Origin: Hyphomonadaceae bacterium
GTDB taxonomy: Bacteria; Pseudomonadota; Alphaproteobacteria; Caulobacterales; Hyphomonadaceae
NCBI GenBank assembly: GCA_030158285.1
Contig: JAOATF010000105.1
Coordinates: 1-51,126 of the forward strand
Direction of reading: 5' to 3'
DNA length: 51,126 nucleotides
The notes under the pieces were generated by a model that worked only from the letters and a program-made list of their open reading frames with translations, was not told where the DNA came from and did not search any database. Shown here one piece after another: positions 1 to 10,213 of this stretch; the first letter of the stretch is position 1; the number at the start of each line of letters is the position of its first letter. Both the position numbers and the translations under genes were made by a program.

Positions 1-216
1 TTCCTGCGCTTCGAGGGATGGGATGCGTTCATCCTGTCGGGCGATGTCGTGAAGGCGCTGATCCGCGAGGGCGTGGTGGCGAAAGACCCGACCAGCAAGA
101 AGGATCTTGCGGCAGTTCAGGCGGCGTTCAACGCGTGGCGCGAGGAAAGCGGCCGCCCGGTGCGCGAGATCAGCCGCATATTGGCGTTGAGCGTGGGGCC
201 GCGCGGGCCGGCGTGA
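1..216 (+). CDS. DNA-3-methyladenine glycosylase I family, C-terminal fragment
   Basis: The frame is open from the first base to a TGA at 214-216, giving 71 residues with no start, so the 5' part lies outside the window. The visible tail (FLRFEGWDAFILSGDVV, then AAVQAAFNAWREESGRP and EISRILALSV) resembles the end of alphaproteobacterial Tag-like helix-hairpin-helix glycosylases, which remove 3-methyladenine from alkylated DNA to start base excision repair. The catalytic region is not visible, so the call rests on recalled C-terminal similarity. The GFA-family gene follows 41 bp downstream on the same strand. Confidence 0.55.
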   Translation, partial: FLRFEGWDAFILSGDVVKALIREGVVAKDPTSKKDLAAVQAAFNAWREESGRPVREISRILALSVGPRGPA

Positions 217-257
217 ATGCTGACACGTTCTGGCGGTGGAGCGTGCGAAGGTGACTG

Positions 258-746
258 ATGTTCGGACAAAGCCGGGAGGCTGGAATGGTCGGGTTGCCTT
301 TGAAGGGTGGGTGCATGTGTGGCGCGCTGCGCTATGAGATGAGCATGCCGCCGGTGATGATCTATAATTGTCACTGCACGAACTGCCAGAAGATCAGCGG
401 CGCGGCGTTCAATACATCTGTGATCGTCGCTGAAGCAGCGTTGCGGTTCACCACGGGTGAGCCGGCGCGGGTGGAGTGGGTGTCAGACACTGGCACGACA
501 CGGTGCGGCCTGTTCTGCGGTGCGTGCGGCACACGCATCGTGAACGGGGGTGACCCCTCGACCGGCGTCTACAGCCTGCGCGCGGGCACGCTGGATGACA
601 CCAGCTGGGTGCAACCGGTCGGCGACACGTTCACCAGCAGCGCGCAGCCATGGGTGACGTTCATCGAGGGCGGGTTGCGGGCGGAGCGGCAGGCTCTGGA
701 CTACGCGCCGTTCATCGCCGCCTATCGCGCGCAGGGACGGTTCTAG
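258..746 (+). CDS. GFA/CENP-V-domain protein (glutathione-dependent formaldehyde-activating-like)
   Basis: A 162-residue protein of normal length for the GFA family, a zinc-binding beta fold named after a glutathione-dependent formaldehyde-activating enzyme. The family signature is clear: GGCMCGALRYE near residues 18-28, then NCHCTNCQKISGAAF near 37-51, and a later CGACGTRI pair of cysteines that completes the zinc sites. Most members have no proven reaction, so formaldehyde handling here is only a family-level possibility. An internal ATG at 285 (MVGLPLKGG) sits just ahead of the domain and is an alternative start. It is co-directional with the upstream glycosylase fragment and convergent with the small DUF4169 gene, whose stop lies 1 bp away. 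Confidence 0.85.
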   Translation: MFGQSREAGMVGLPLKGGCMCGALRYEMSMPPVMIYNCHCTNCQKISGAAFNTSVIVAEAALRFTTGEPARVEWVSDTGTTRCGLFCGACGTRIVNGGDPSTGVYSLRAGTLDDTSWVQPVGDTFTSSAQPWVTFIEGGLRAERQALDYAPFIAAYRAQGRF

Positions 747-747
747 C

Positions 748-939
748 TTACGGCTTGTCGTCGTCGCGCTCGCGACGGGCGCCGTCGAGCTTGCGGACGT
801 TGGTATCCTTTTCCTTGGCGTCGCGCTGCTTCTCGCCCTTGGTGCGGCCGAACATCAGGCGCTTGGCAGAGGCGTCGATGTCCTTCTGCTCGCGCGCCTT
901 GCGCTTGCGGCGGTCGTTCAGGTTGACGATGTCGGCCAT
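748..939 (-). CDS. DUF4169 family small basic protein
   Basis: A 63-residue, strongly charged protein with the N-terminal signature MADIVNLNDRRKRKAR that marks DUF4169, a short family found mainly in alphaproteobacteria. The remainder is rich in Lys, Arg, Asp and Glu, with no transmembrane segment or cysteine, and is probably helical and largely disordered. The function of the family is unknown. It sits between the convergent GFA gene and a secreted hypothetical upstream on the same strand, so it could be co-transcribed with that gene across a 68-bp gap. Confidence 0.75.
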   Translation of the reverse strand: MADIVNLNDRRKRKAREQKDIDASAKRLMFGRTKGEKQRDAKEKDTNVRKLDGARRERDDDKP

Positions 940-1007
940 CGGTACTGACTCATGCTCGGGTAGGCGAGGATACTGCGCCTGCGTTCAGGGCGGGCGCAAG
1001 GGCGAGT

Positions 1008-1916
1008 TCAGTGGGCGTCTGCGGTTTGTTGCGGCGCCGGCGCGGTTTCGACCGGGATCATCGAGAAGGCGCGGGCGGAACGGAAGTCGCCGAGTTCGAA
1101 GGTGATTTCCTTCGGTGTCTGGTCCTTGGCGCGCGCGGCGGGCAGCAGCCTCACCTGCACCGCCTCACGCGGATCGAGCAGTTCGAGGCCGTCGATGGCG
1201 GAGGCGTCGAACGCGAAGACCCAGATCGCATTGCCGACTTCGTCCTTGGCGCTCATCACCTTGCCGGCCCAGACGGTGCGGGAAACGGAGCGCAGGGGCG
1301 GGGCGAGCTTGCCGCCTTTGCCTGACAGCGAGCCGAGCCAGGGTTCGGGCATCTTTTCGGCATCGCGGAACACGAGTTGCGCGGAAGCCGGTGTGACGCC
1401 CTGCGCCCGCATGGCGACGGCGAGGCGAACAGCGTCCGCCTGCCCCGGTACGCGGCGCAGGCCAAAGATCAGCCCCGACGTCTTCTCAACCTGGTTGATT
1501 GCCCACTTGTCATGAACAGACCGCGAGGCGCCCCAAATGGAACGCGGAGTGGGATACTCAATGTAACTCGTCTTGGCGAACTGGCGATAAGCGTTACGAA
1601 CAGTTGCAGCGACAGACACGATGTCGGGATGGCCGCATCCCATCGATCCGGCATGCGCGGTCACCTCGGCGGAGAGGCGGCGCATCTCGCTGGCGCTTTC
1701 ACCGTTGCGGAGCAACTCGCCTTCGGCCTGGTAGATGCCGGACCGCAGGGCGAGCTTTTCGCCGGGGTTGAACAGGTGGCAGGTCTCGTCTGCGGCATTG
1801 ATCGCCACCCGCTCGAGCCAGGTACGGCGCAAACCAGCATTGTCTGCAACCGCGGCGGGAACCACGAGGGCGACGAAAGCAGCAAGGAGGGCGGAACGCA
1901 CCAGCATGGCCGCCAC
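1008..1916 (-). CDS. secreted hypothetical protein
   Basis: This 302-residue protein begins with a typical signal peptide (short basic start, hydrophobic stretch to about residue 23, VVPAAVADN cleavage region), so export to the periplasm is likely. Two cysteines in the N-terminal third (in DETCHLF and GSMGCGH) could form a disulfide once exported. The C-terminal half looks like a mixed alpha/beta or beta-rich domain. I do not recognise a family. Downstream on the same strand is the DUF4169 gene; upstream is a 50-residue membrane peptide, so the three may form one short operon. Confidence 0.7.
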   Translation of the reverse strand: MAAMLVRSALLAAFVALVVPAAVADNAGLRRTWLERVAINAADETCHLFNPGEKLALRSGIYQAEGELLRNGESASEMRRLSAEVTAHAGSMGCGHPDIVSVAATVRNAYRQFAKTSYIEYPTPRSIWGASRSVHDKWAINQVEKTSGLIFGLRRVPGQADAVRLAVAMRAQGVTPASAQLVFRDAEKMPEPWLGSLSGKGGKLAPPLRSVSRTVWAGKVMSAKDEVGNAIWVFAFDASAIDGLELLDPREAVQVRLLPAARAKDQTPKEITFELGDFRSARAFSMIPVETAPAPQQTADAH

Positions 1917-1943
1917 GATAGGGTGGCCCGATTTAAGATGGGT

Positions 1944-2096
1944 TTACGGCCGGGCGGCGCGCTCTTCGCGCAGTTCCTTGGCCACCGAAACGAAGCCGCA
2001 GACCAGCAGGCCGACGAGGGCCGCCAGCACGTAAACGCCCATGCGCGCGGCCTCGGCCGTCGGCTGTGTGGCAATCAGGGTTGCAGTTTCGAGCAT
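1944..2096 (-). CDS. small single-pass membrane protein
   Basis: I chose the internal ATG at 2096 (MLETATLIATQ). The longer reading back to 2258 would add an arginine-rich leader overlapping the divergent DUF1491 gene, which looks non-coding. The resulting 50-residue peptide has one clear transmembrane helix (MGVYVLAALVGLLVCGFVSV) followed by a charged cytoplasmic-type tail. No strong Shine-Dalgarno sequence precedes it, so the start and reality of the gene are moderately uncertain. It lies 27 bp upstream of the secreted hypothetical ending at 1008 and is divergent from the gene at 2180. Confidence 0.5.
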   Translation of the reverse strand: MLETATLIATQPTAEAARMGVYVLAALVGLLVCGFVSVAKELREERAARP

Positions 2097-2179
2097 CGGC
2101 TTGCCCAAATCGTTTACGCGGGTTCCCCAAAAGGTCTGCAAAGCGGGCGCCAGCCTGCGGATTTGTGGTAAAGGGTTCC

Positions 2180-2509
2180 ATGCCTCGCGAGATTCCCGCC
2201 AACCTCTGGGTTTCGGCCCTTTTGCGCCGCGCCACGACCGGCGGGGCGTTTGCCACAATCGTGCATCGCGGGGACGAGGACCGGGGCGATGTGCTGATCA
2301 AGGTCACGCGGGCGCGCGGCGAGGCACAGCTCTATGCGCCGGCTTTCAACCCGGAAGGACCCTCGAGCTTTGAAAGGTTACCGGCAGAGGACGAACGGGC
2401 GGCCGACGAGACCATCGCGCGGCGGCTGAAGAACGACCGGGATCTCTGGGTGGTGGAGATCGAGGACCGGGACGGGCGGCATTTCCTGACAGAGCCGGTC
2501 AAGGAGTAG
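2180..2509 (+). CDS. DUF1491 family protein
   Basis: A 109-residue protein starting at ATG 2180 (MPREIPANLWVSALLRRA), with an AAGGG purine stretch 3-8 nt upstream. The order of conserved blocks (WVSALLRRA, RGDEDRGDVLIKV, DLWVVEIEDRDGRHFLTEP) matches DUF1491, a compact family typical of alphaproteobacteria with no assigned biochemical role. No signal peptide or membrane helix is present, so it is probably cytoplasmic. It is divergent from the small membrane protein gene and is followed by a secreted hypothetical on the same strand. Confidence 0.8.
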   Translation: MPREIPANLWVSALLRRATTGGAFATIVHRGDEDRGDVLIKVTRARGEAQLYAPAFNPEGPSSFERLPAEDERAADETIARRLKNDRDLWVVEIEDRDGRHFLTEPVKE

Positions 2510-2583
2510 CCCATCCCTGCGCGATGTCGTTGACGGCGGCGTTGCGGCTTGCAGTATCCCACGCACGGATTCTGGAGGGGCTC

Positions 2584-3132
2584 ATGAAACTTCGTGGTGT
2601 TGTCTGCTGCGCCGTGCTGGCGGTGGCAGGGATTACCGGCGCGCATGCGCAGACGGCGGCGTGCAAGCAATTGCCGGAACTGATGAGCAAGACCCTGCCG
2701 CAGCTCAAGGTGCTGCAGGGCGCGCAGATCGAGGACGACAAGGACGAGATCACGCGCGCGTTCAAGACGATGCTCGATGGCTTCCAGGAATGCAAGCTGA
2801 GTTCCGCCAAGGCGATCGATTCGATCTCGGACTATTGGGATCATCACCTCTGGTGCGACGGCACGTCGTCGAGCTCCGAAGCGGCCAACCTTTTTGTCGA
2901 AGGGCTGTGGGCGTGCACCAAGGACACCTACACCGAGCGCAGGACTGGCGAGGCCTTCATCGACGGCCGCTATCGCATGATCAGCTTCGAAGGCGAGGCG
3001 CCGATCGCGGGGCGGTCCGCCGGGCTCGTTGATTTCGGCGAGACGGAATACGCGCGCGTCGTGTTCGAGAAATCGCACGACATGAGCAAGGATTACGACA
3101 TGCACATCTACTGGTCGTTCAAGCAGCAATAG
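2584..3132 (+). CDS. secreted hypothetical protein with several cysteines
   Basis: The start at 2584 is supported by a GGAGGGG ribosome-binding site 4-11 nt upstream and by an immediate signal peptide (MKLRGVVCCAVLAVAGITGA, cleavage after AHAQ). The in-frame start 60 nt upstream has no such support. The 182-residue precursor gives a mature periplasmic protein with cysteines at CKQLP, QECKLS, LWCDGT and WACTKD, enough for two disulfides. No family was recognised. It is transcribed towards the convergent COG3014-like gene, whose stop is 4 bp away, so the two probably share a terminator region. Confidence 0.75.
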   Translation: MKLRGVVCCAVLAVAGITGAHAQTAACKQLPELMSKTLPQLKVLQGAQIEDDKDEITRAFKTMLDGFQECKLSSAKAIDSISDYWDHHLWCDGTSSSSEAANLFVEGLWACTKDTYTERRTGEAFIDGRYRMISFEGEAPIAGRSAGLVDFGETEYARVVFEKSHDMSKDYDMHIYWSFKQQ

Positions 3133-3136
3133 CGGC

Positions 3137-4417
3137 TTAGCGGCGGGCCAGTGAGGCGTTGGGTGGCGCGGCCGGGATTTCGGCGGCGCGGCGCGATTTC
3201 ACGTAGACGAGGCCGCACTTGTCTTTCGGCTCCATGCGCAGGCGCGTTGGCATGACGCCGAGCGTTGAGCCGCTGGAATCCTTGAAGACCACCTGCGTCG
3301 GGTAAACACCCGCGGGCAGGCTGGTGTAATCGATGTGCGAAGGAAGATTGTCCCAGTAGCGCGTGTCGGCCTCGGGCGCTGCGGCGTCCGACATCATCAG
3401 CGAGCCGATGCCGACGATCGCAAGGCCAGCGGCCCAGGCGAGGGCTGCGTCGGTATCGTCGCCGTCGTCATAGTAATCGTCCCACGAGTTCCACGCGGCG
3501 ACGTCCAGCGCTGCGTCTGCAAGCTGGAGCGAGACGAGGCCGACGACAGCGGTGGTGTCCTTGAACTGCGCCTTGCCGGCGAGGATCTTGTCGACCTGGC
3601 GACCGCCGCGCGTGGTGGCCTGCCAGAACACGTCCTCGCCGAAGCTGGCGGGGTAGACTGCGCCGTCGGCGACGAAGTCGACCGAGTATTCGGGAACATG
3701 ATCGGGCGCGGCGTAGGTGAGATATTCGCCATAGCCTCCCTCGCCCACTTTAACCGGCGCGAGGCCCATATCGGCGATGGCGAGCGTGCGATCCTCCGGG
3801 GCCGGAATGTAGATATCCGGGCGGGCGGCGGTTGCGCGGCCATAGAACTCGCGGGCGAGCACGCTGTTGCCTTCGCACTGCGAGGCCCAGCCGGAGAGCA
3901 CGTCGAGCACGGCGAAGTCGGACTGGTAGCGCTCGTTCTCGGCAAAGGCGTCCTGCAGCTGGCCGCCCTGGAAAACGGCGCGAGCGTTGCCGTAGTCGCC
4001 TTCGGCCAGGAAGATCAGGCCGCGATAGTAGAACGCCATCGCGCGCTCATAGGCCTCACCCTTGAAGTCCTTGCCGCGCTCCGGAACGAAGGTGGAGCGG
4101 GCCTTCGCGGCGGAGGGATTGTCGGCGTAGACGGTCTCGATGCGGTTCAGTGCGTCGTCGAAGGAGGCGGCGGCAATGGTGTCTGCGCCGGCTTCGAACG
4201 CAGCAAGACCGGCGCGCATCTGGGTCAGCACGCGATTGCGCGCGCCGCCGACAAGAACCGAAGCATAGAGGTGATGCGTGCCGTCCGGCTTGTCCGCCAG
4301 CCAGCGATCCATCTCGGCGACCGGAACCTTGACGGTGTCGTCAACCGTACCGCACGCCGCCAGCGCAAGGCTGACTGCGGCGCATGCCGATCCCCATCCG
4401 AGGCGCCGGTACGCCAT
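3137..4417 (-). CDS. COG3014-like lipoprotein with TPR-like N-terminal half
   Basis: A 426-residue precursor with a lipoprotein signal peptide and lipobox (LALAAC, Cys22). Residues about 60-220 contain helical TPR-like segments such as RAMAFYYRGLIFLAEGDYGN. The second half has a hydrophobic glycine/alanine stretch (AALAWAAGLAIVGIGSLMM) and a C-terminal beta-rich portion. Architecture and position next to an LpoB-like gene match COG3014, the lipoprotein that accompanies LpoB and YcfL in many gammaproteobacteria. Its molecular role there is not settled but is linked to cell-wall synthesis. It lies 17 bp downstream of the LpoB-like gene on the same strand, so co-translation is likely. The family call is from memory of COG3014 organisation rather than an alignment. 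Confidence 0.65.
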   Translation of the reverse strand: MAYRRLGWGSACAAVSLALAACGTVDDTVKVPVAEMDRWLADKPDGTHHLYASVLVGGARNRVLTQMRAGLAAFEAGADTIAAASFDDALNRIETVYADNPSAAKARSTFVPERGKDFKGEAYERAMAFYYRGLIFLAEGDYGNARAVFQGGQLQDAFAENERYQSDFAVLDVLSGWASQCEGNSVLAREFYGRATAARPDIYIPAPEDRTLAIADMGLAPVKVGEGGYGEYLTYAAPDHVPEYSVDFVADGAVYPASFGEDVFWQATTRGGRQVDKILAGKAQFKDTTAVVGLVSLQLADAALDVAAWNSWDDYYDDGDDTDAALAWAAGLAIVGIGSLMMSDAAAPEADTRYWDNLPSHIDYTSLPAGVYPTQVVFKDSSGSTLGVMPTRLRMEPKDKCGLVYVKSRRAAEIPAAPPNASLARR

Positions 4418-4434
4418 TCGCGCGTCCCCGTGGC

Positions 4435-5061
4435 CTAGCGATAGATGACGTCGTCGGCGCCGGCGCGGGCGACATTATACATGCCCGTCCAGATGATCTC
4501 GCTGTTTTCGAGATCGACCATCTCGAACACGACCTGGTTGTAGCGCTGGATCACGCCTGCACTGGCCTGGATCTGTTCGGTGGAGGTGATGCGGCCGCGC
4601 AGGCGATAGTCGGCGCCGAGTTGGGCCTTGGCGGCGACCAGCGTGCCTGTATCCGTCACGCCTGTGCGCTTCATGTCGCGTTCGCCGGCGACCATGTCGA
4701 ACGACTCGCGCGAAACGAAGCGGATGCGGCCGTTGGCGGCGCGCTGCAGGTTCACACGCAGGTTGTCGGTGAAGATGCTGGGGTTGATGCGCTGGGCGCT
4801 TTCGTTGTGGAAGTATTCGGCATCAATGACGACGCGCGGGCTGGCGGCGTTGCCGCCGATGCGTTCGTTGGCGAGCATGTCGCGCACCATCTGGTCGGAC
4901 ATGTTCACGATGTCATGGCCTTCGAGGCCGACGCCCTGGACCGGGCCGACCATGGCCGGATCATACTCCACGGTGCGCATGCCGCCGGCGTTGGGCGGGC
5001 TGGAGGCGCAGGCTGCGGTGAGCGCGGCAAGTCCGGCGACGGCGAGAAGACGAGCGGGCAT
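4435..5061 (-). CDS. LpoB-like lipoprotein (candidate penicillin-binding protein activator)
   Basis: The start at 5061 is preceded by an AGGGGAC ribosome-binding site and leads directly into a lipoprotein signal peptide with lipobox (ALTAAC, Cys18). The 208-residue precursor carries an LpoB-type domain: a conserved MSDQMVRDMLAN helix, VVIDAEYFHNES strand, NLRVNLQRAANGRIRFV, then LGADYRLRGRITS and VVFEMVDLENSEIIWTG. In enterobacteria LpoB is an outer-membrane lipoprotein that stimulates the class A penicillin-binding protein PBP1B. A class A enzyme is encoded at 24259-26205, but physical partnership is inference. The pairing with the COG3014-like gene immediately downstream supports the assignment. 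Confidence 0.7.
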   Translation of the reverse strand: MPARLLAVAGLAALTAACASSPPNAGGMRTVEYDPAMVGPVQGVGLEGHDIVNMSDQMVRDMLANERIGGNAASPRVVIDAEYFHNESAQRINPSIFTDNLRVNLQRAANGRIRFVSRESFDMVAGERDMKRTGVTDTGTLVAAKAQLGADYRLRGRITSTEQIQASAGVIQRYNQVVFEMVDLENSEIIWTGMYNVARAGADDVIYR

Positions 5062-5181
5062 GATGTAGTCCCCTGTGTAGTCCGGTGTGCGGAAGTCCCG
5101 CATCCATTGAGCGTTTCCTACCTGAACGACCGCTGAACGGAGGGCCTCAACAGCCGGATTCGGGAGGGAATTTCATGGATT

Positions 5182-5799
5182 CTAGGCCGGTGGCGGGGCG
5201 GTGGTGGCGAGGCTGGGGCGCTTTTCGATGGCGGTTAGCCACACACGCAGCGCCGGGGCTTCGCGGTCCCAGGCGAGGTCGGCGTGGCGGAAATCGAAAT
5301 AGGACAGGGCGCAGGCCAGCGCGATGTCGCCCAGATCAGGTTGGGCGTCGTCCGGGTGCGGACGGTCGGCGAGCGCGGCATTGAAATGCGCGATGGTGCG
5401 GCGGATGGCGTTGGTCCAGCGCGCGTTCCACTCCGACGAGCGTTGCGCCTCGGGGCGGAGGCGTTCCATCGTGCGCGAGAACGCGGCGTCCGAAATGCCG
5501 TCGGCCAGCGCTTCCCGCGTGCGGCAATCGATGCGGGCCGCGTCGAGGTGTGGGATGAGTTTGGCGGCGCCGGGCAAGCTATCGAGAAACTCGCAGATCA
5601 CCGGGCTGTCCACGATGCAGCGCCCATCGGCAAGGACAAGCGCAGGCACCTTGCCGAGCGGGTTGGCGGAATGCAGCGCGGCAGGATCGGTCATGGGCGA
5701 GGCGGGTACGATCTCGACCCGCGCCTCCAGCCCCTTCTCGATGGCGACGGCGCGGCATTTGCGGGCGTAGGGGGATGTGGGGGAGTAGAAGAGTTTCAT
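5182..5799 (-). CDS. glutathione S-transferase family protein
   Basis: A 205-residue cytosolic-type GST. The N-terminal thioredoxin-like domain begins MKLFYSPTSPYARKCR, with the catalytic Ser/Tyr region SPTSPYARK and the cis-proline motif GKVPAL near residues 49-54. The DSPVICEFL segment contacts the glutathione gamma-glutamyl group. An all-helical C-terminal domain follows, with DLGDIALACALSYFDFR in the place of the usual N-capping box. It probably conjugates or reduces an electrophile with glutathione; the substrate cannot be read from sequence. Two further GST-fold genes lie at 9253 and 10214. It is followed on the same strand by no close partner; the LpoB-like gene starts about 120 bp further on. 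Confidence 0.85.
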   Translation of the reverse strand: MKLFYSPTSPYARKCRAVAIEKGLEARVEIVPASPMTDPAALHSANPLGKVPALVLADGRCIVDSPVICEFLDSLPGAAKLIPHLDAARIDCRTREALADGISDAAFSRTMERLRPEAQRSSEWNARWTNAIRRTIAHFNAALADRPHPDDAQPDLGDIALACALSYFDFRHADLAWDREAPALRVWLTAIEKRPSLATTAPPPA

Positions 5800-5826
5800 G
5801 ATGCTGACCTCGCTCGGCGCGATGCC

Positions 5827-6252
5827 CTATTCCGGGTTTCCAACGGCATCGAAATCAAGGATGCGGCATGTACCAGCAATAGCCTTGCCGTCGAAGCTAC
5901 CAAAGAACGTGTTTTTGGCTGGCGTGATCAGGAGCCCGTCCGGTTCAGCTGTCTTCGATCGAAACCGCGCGAGGGCGATGGTGGTCTGGTCATTGCTCTT
6001 GCTGCTCGACCATACCGGGCCGCCCATGCAGCCGCTTATGTCCTCTTTGAGATCGCAGGCATTCCCGGTCTTGCCAGCGAGAAAAATCTGCAGGCGATAG
6101 GGCCAATTCGCTTTCTCTTCCGGGGTCATGGCGGTGGCGACGCCAGCCTGCATCCAGGCATCCGGGGAGCAGTCGAATATGTAGGACTGGGCGAGCGCGG
6201 TCGGGGATGCCACGATGATAGCCAGGCACGCAATTCCAGCCAGAATTCGCAA
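5827..6252 (-). CDS. secreted hypothetical protein
   Basis: A 141-residue precursor starting with a signal peptide (MRILAGIACLAIIVASPTAL, cleavage near ALAQS). The mature part of about 119 residues has four cysteines (FDCSPD, NACDLK, SGCMGG, GTCRIL), probably forming two disulfides in the periplasm. The strand-rich C-terminal half (LITPAKNTFFGSFDGKAIAG) suggests a small beta-structured protein. No family was recognised. It sits between the GST gene and the divergent prfC gene, with about 107 bp separating its start from prfC. Confidence 0.7.
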   Translation of the reverse strand: MRILAGIACLAIIVASPTALAQSYIFDCSPDAWMQAGVATAMTPEEKANWPYRLQIFLAGKTGNACDLKEDISGCMGGPVWSSSKSNDQTTIALARFRSKTAEPDGLLITPAKNTFFGSFDGKAIAGTCRILDFDAVGNPE

Positions 6253-6359
6253 TTCGACACCCCTTATCCGCTAGCGCAGGCTGTGGCGAAATCGGACCCG
6301 GCGCAAGCCGCCGTTGGCGGGTGTAGACCTTTCGGGCGCTCCCCTGTATTCCCCCGCCC

Positions 6360-7954
<1,595 letters not shown>

Positions 7955-7958
<4 letters not shown>

Positions 7959-9130
7959 GCCCCAAACTTCCGGTTCGCCCACCATGACGCCGTGATCGCG
8001 GCGAGCATCAGCACGACGCCCGCGGGCGCCATCAGGTCTGGATGGCTCGCCGAGATGAGACTGCCGCCTATCGCGGCGCCAGCCGCCTGGCCGAGATAGA
8101 GCACGGACGTGTTCAGTGCGACCGAGGCCGAGGCCAGCGCGGGCGCGACGGAGATCAGGCGCGCCTGCTGCATCGCTACGCCCGCGCCGAAGCCGAGGCC
8201 CCAGACGAAGACGCTGGAGATGGCAAGCATCAGCGTGCCGGAGAAGACTGACCAGCCGGCGAGGCCGGCCGCCATGAAGCACAGGCAGGTGATGTGCGTA
8301 CGAGCTGGGCCGATCCGCCCCACGACGCGCGTGGCGATGATCGAGCCGATCAGCCCCGCAGCGCCGTACGTGCCGAAGGTGAGCGCGACGCCGGAGGGAT
8401 CGGCATGGGCGGCGCGGCGGAGTTCGGCGGCGAGGTAGGGATAGAGGGTGAACTGTCCCATGATCTGCAGCGAGGTCGCGGCCAGCAGAATCAGGATGGC
8501 GGGTTTCGTCACCACCTCGCCCCACGCGCTGAGCGACATGCGGGCGGGATAGAGGCGCGCCGGGAGCGCCAGCATCACGCCAGCAGTAGCCAACGCTGAG
8601 CCAACAGCGATGGCTGCATAGATGATGCGCCAGTCGAGTGTCTCGGCCAGGATGCTCATGATCGGGATCACGACCGCGCCGGAGACGGCCCAGCCCATGA
8701 AGACGACCGCGACAGAGCTTGCGCGGCGATCCTCCGGGACCATCAGGGCAACGGCGCTGGCGGCCTGCGGCGTGAAGATGGCGGCGCCGCTGATCATGAG
8801 GAGGCGGATGACGAGGAGCGACGTGTAGTCCGGCGCGAACGCGGACGCGGCATGGCCTACGGCGTAGAGGACCAGCGAGGCGGCCAGCAGCGTGCGGCGG
8901 TCGACGCGGTTGGTGAAGAAGCCGAAGGCAGGCGCGCCGATGCAGAGGATGACGGCGCCCCAGCCGATCAGCGCGCCGATATCCACCGTCGAGACAGCCA
9001 GGCTTTCTGTCATGGAGTTGATCATGGCGGCCGGGGCGAGAACGCCCGAGCCGATCATGACATTGCCGATGAAGAGGAAGGTCAGCGCGGCGCGCGTATT
9101 CGCGGGTTGAGCAATCGAGGCTGCCGGCAT
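7955..9130 (-). CDS. MFS transporter (DHA1-like drug/metabolite exporter)
   Basis: A 391-residue polytopic protein with about 12 hydrophobic helices, the normal size for the major facilitator superfamily. The loop between helices 2 and 3 carries a motif-A-like FGFFTNRVDRRTLL (Gly, Asp, Arg-Arg), and the fourth-fifth helix region GWAVSGAVVIPIMSILAE resembles the antiporter motif C of DHA1 exporters. It is expected in the inner membrane, exporting an unidentified small molecule by proton antiport. Its stop overlaps the prfC stop on the opposite strand. It has no adjacent regulator; the next gene upstream on the same strand is the lipoprotein GST at 9253. Confidence 0.88.
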
Positions 9131-9252
9131 GGTCTATCTTCTTTCCGGCGGCGTGGGAGGGAATGGCGACTGCGGTGGACTTAATATGCTCGCCATCATC
9201 TTACCAGCCCTCTCGCAGGAGCTGGCCTAAACAGTCAGGCCGCTTTTGGTGT

Positions 9253-10014
9253 CTACGGCAGAACCAGCGATGGTGGCGGGGCGACGCGGCCATCGGGACG
9301 GGCGATGGCGAGCATGCGCTTGAAGGCCGGACGGTCTTCCACCTTCTTCTGCCACGCGGCGATGTTGGGATACTTCGCGGGATCGGCCACGTTCATGCGG
9401 ATGGCGTAGCTGATCGGGAACACCATCATGATGTCGGCCGTCGTGAATTCGGCCCCCGCGAAGTATGCGTGCTTCGCGAGGAAGTCATCGGCAAAGCGCA
9501 TGGCGCGCTGGCCGTCGGTTTCCTTTTCGCCGCGCGGGGCCTTGTTGTCGGTGGCGCGGGCGACGCGATAGTCGGCGACGACGTCCGAGGCGAGCGTGCC
9601 CTCGGCGTAGTGCATGAAGCGGAGGTAGGATGCATAGTCCGGCGAGTTCACCGCGGGAATGAGGCGTCCGCCGCCATTGCGATCCATGATGAATTGCAGG
9701 ATGGCGCCGGATTCCACCAGCAGCTCGCCATTGTAGAATACCGTCGGCGCAACGCGCATGCCGGGGTTAACGGCGAAGATGTCCTCGAACGAGCCCGCGA
9801 CATCGCCACGGCGGAATTTCAGCTCGTAGGGAATGCCAAGTTCCTCGCAGAGCCAGACCACGCGTTCCGAGCGGCGGCCCTCGGCATGATAGATGACGAT
9901 CTTCGGGATTTCGGCGCTGGCCTGAGCGGATGAGGCCGCGGGCGCAGTGGAGGTGCAGGCGGGAAGCGCGAGCGCCAGGGCGAGCGCGGTCATCAAGGCG
10001 CCAAAACGTTTCAT
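9253..10014 (-). CDS. glutathione S-transferase-like lipoprotein
   Basis: The start at 10014 has a good GGGAGGAC ribosome-binding site and opens a lipoprotein signal peptide: MKRFGALMTALALALALPAC, lipobox LPAC with Cys20, then a Ser/Ala-rich linker. A complete GST fold follows from about residue 36: IVIYHAEGRRSERVVWLCEE, cis-proline region RVAPTVFYNG, VESGAILQFIMD, and a C-terminal helical domain with FTTADIMMVFPISYAIR. GSTs are normally cytosolic, so membrane attachment facing the periplasm is unusual. The total is 253 residues. It is divergent from the cytosolic-type GST at 10214, suggesting a shared control region in the 199 bp between them. Glutathione binding and activity are inferred only. 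Confidence 0.8.
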   Translation of the reverse strand: MKRFGALMTALALALALPACTSTAPAASSAQASAEIPKIVIYHAEGRRSERVVWLCEELGIPYELKFRRGDVAGSFEDIFAVNPGMRVAPTVFYNGELLVESGAILQFIMDRNGGGRLIPAVNSPDYASYLRFMHYAEGTLASDVVADYRVARATDNKAPRGEKETDGQRAMRFADDFLAKHAYFAGAEFTTADIMMVFPISYAIRMNVADPAKYPNIAAWQKKVEDRPAFKRMLAIARPDGRVAPPPSLVLP

Positions 10015-10213
10015 TCCGTCCTCCCGGGCCGCGCTGTCTCGATTGCAGCTGCTGGCATGCAGGCAGACTAGCAGGCTTGTGCGCGCTGGCCAGAGAGGTC
10101 TGATCGCTGATGGAAAGCACGTTGCTGCTGACACTCCCTTGGCGGCAGCGATGATGCGGCGGGGTTGTTCACCGTCTCGGCGGGACGCATGGTCGGCGCT
10201 GGAGGATTTTCCC

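Noticed and set aside
4435..5103. Longer start for the LpoB-like gene at 5103
   Set aside because: The added residues (MRDFRTPDYTGDYI) would push the lipobox inward; ATG 5061 has an AGGGGAC ribosome-binding site and gives a standard signal peptide.
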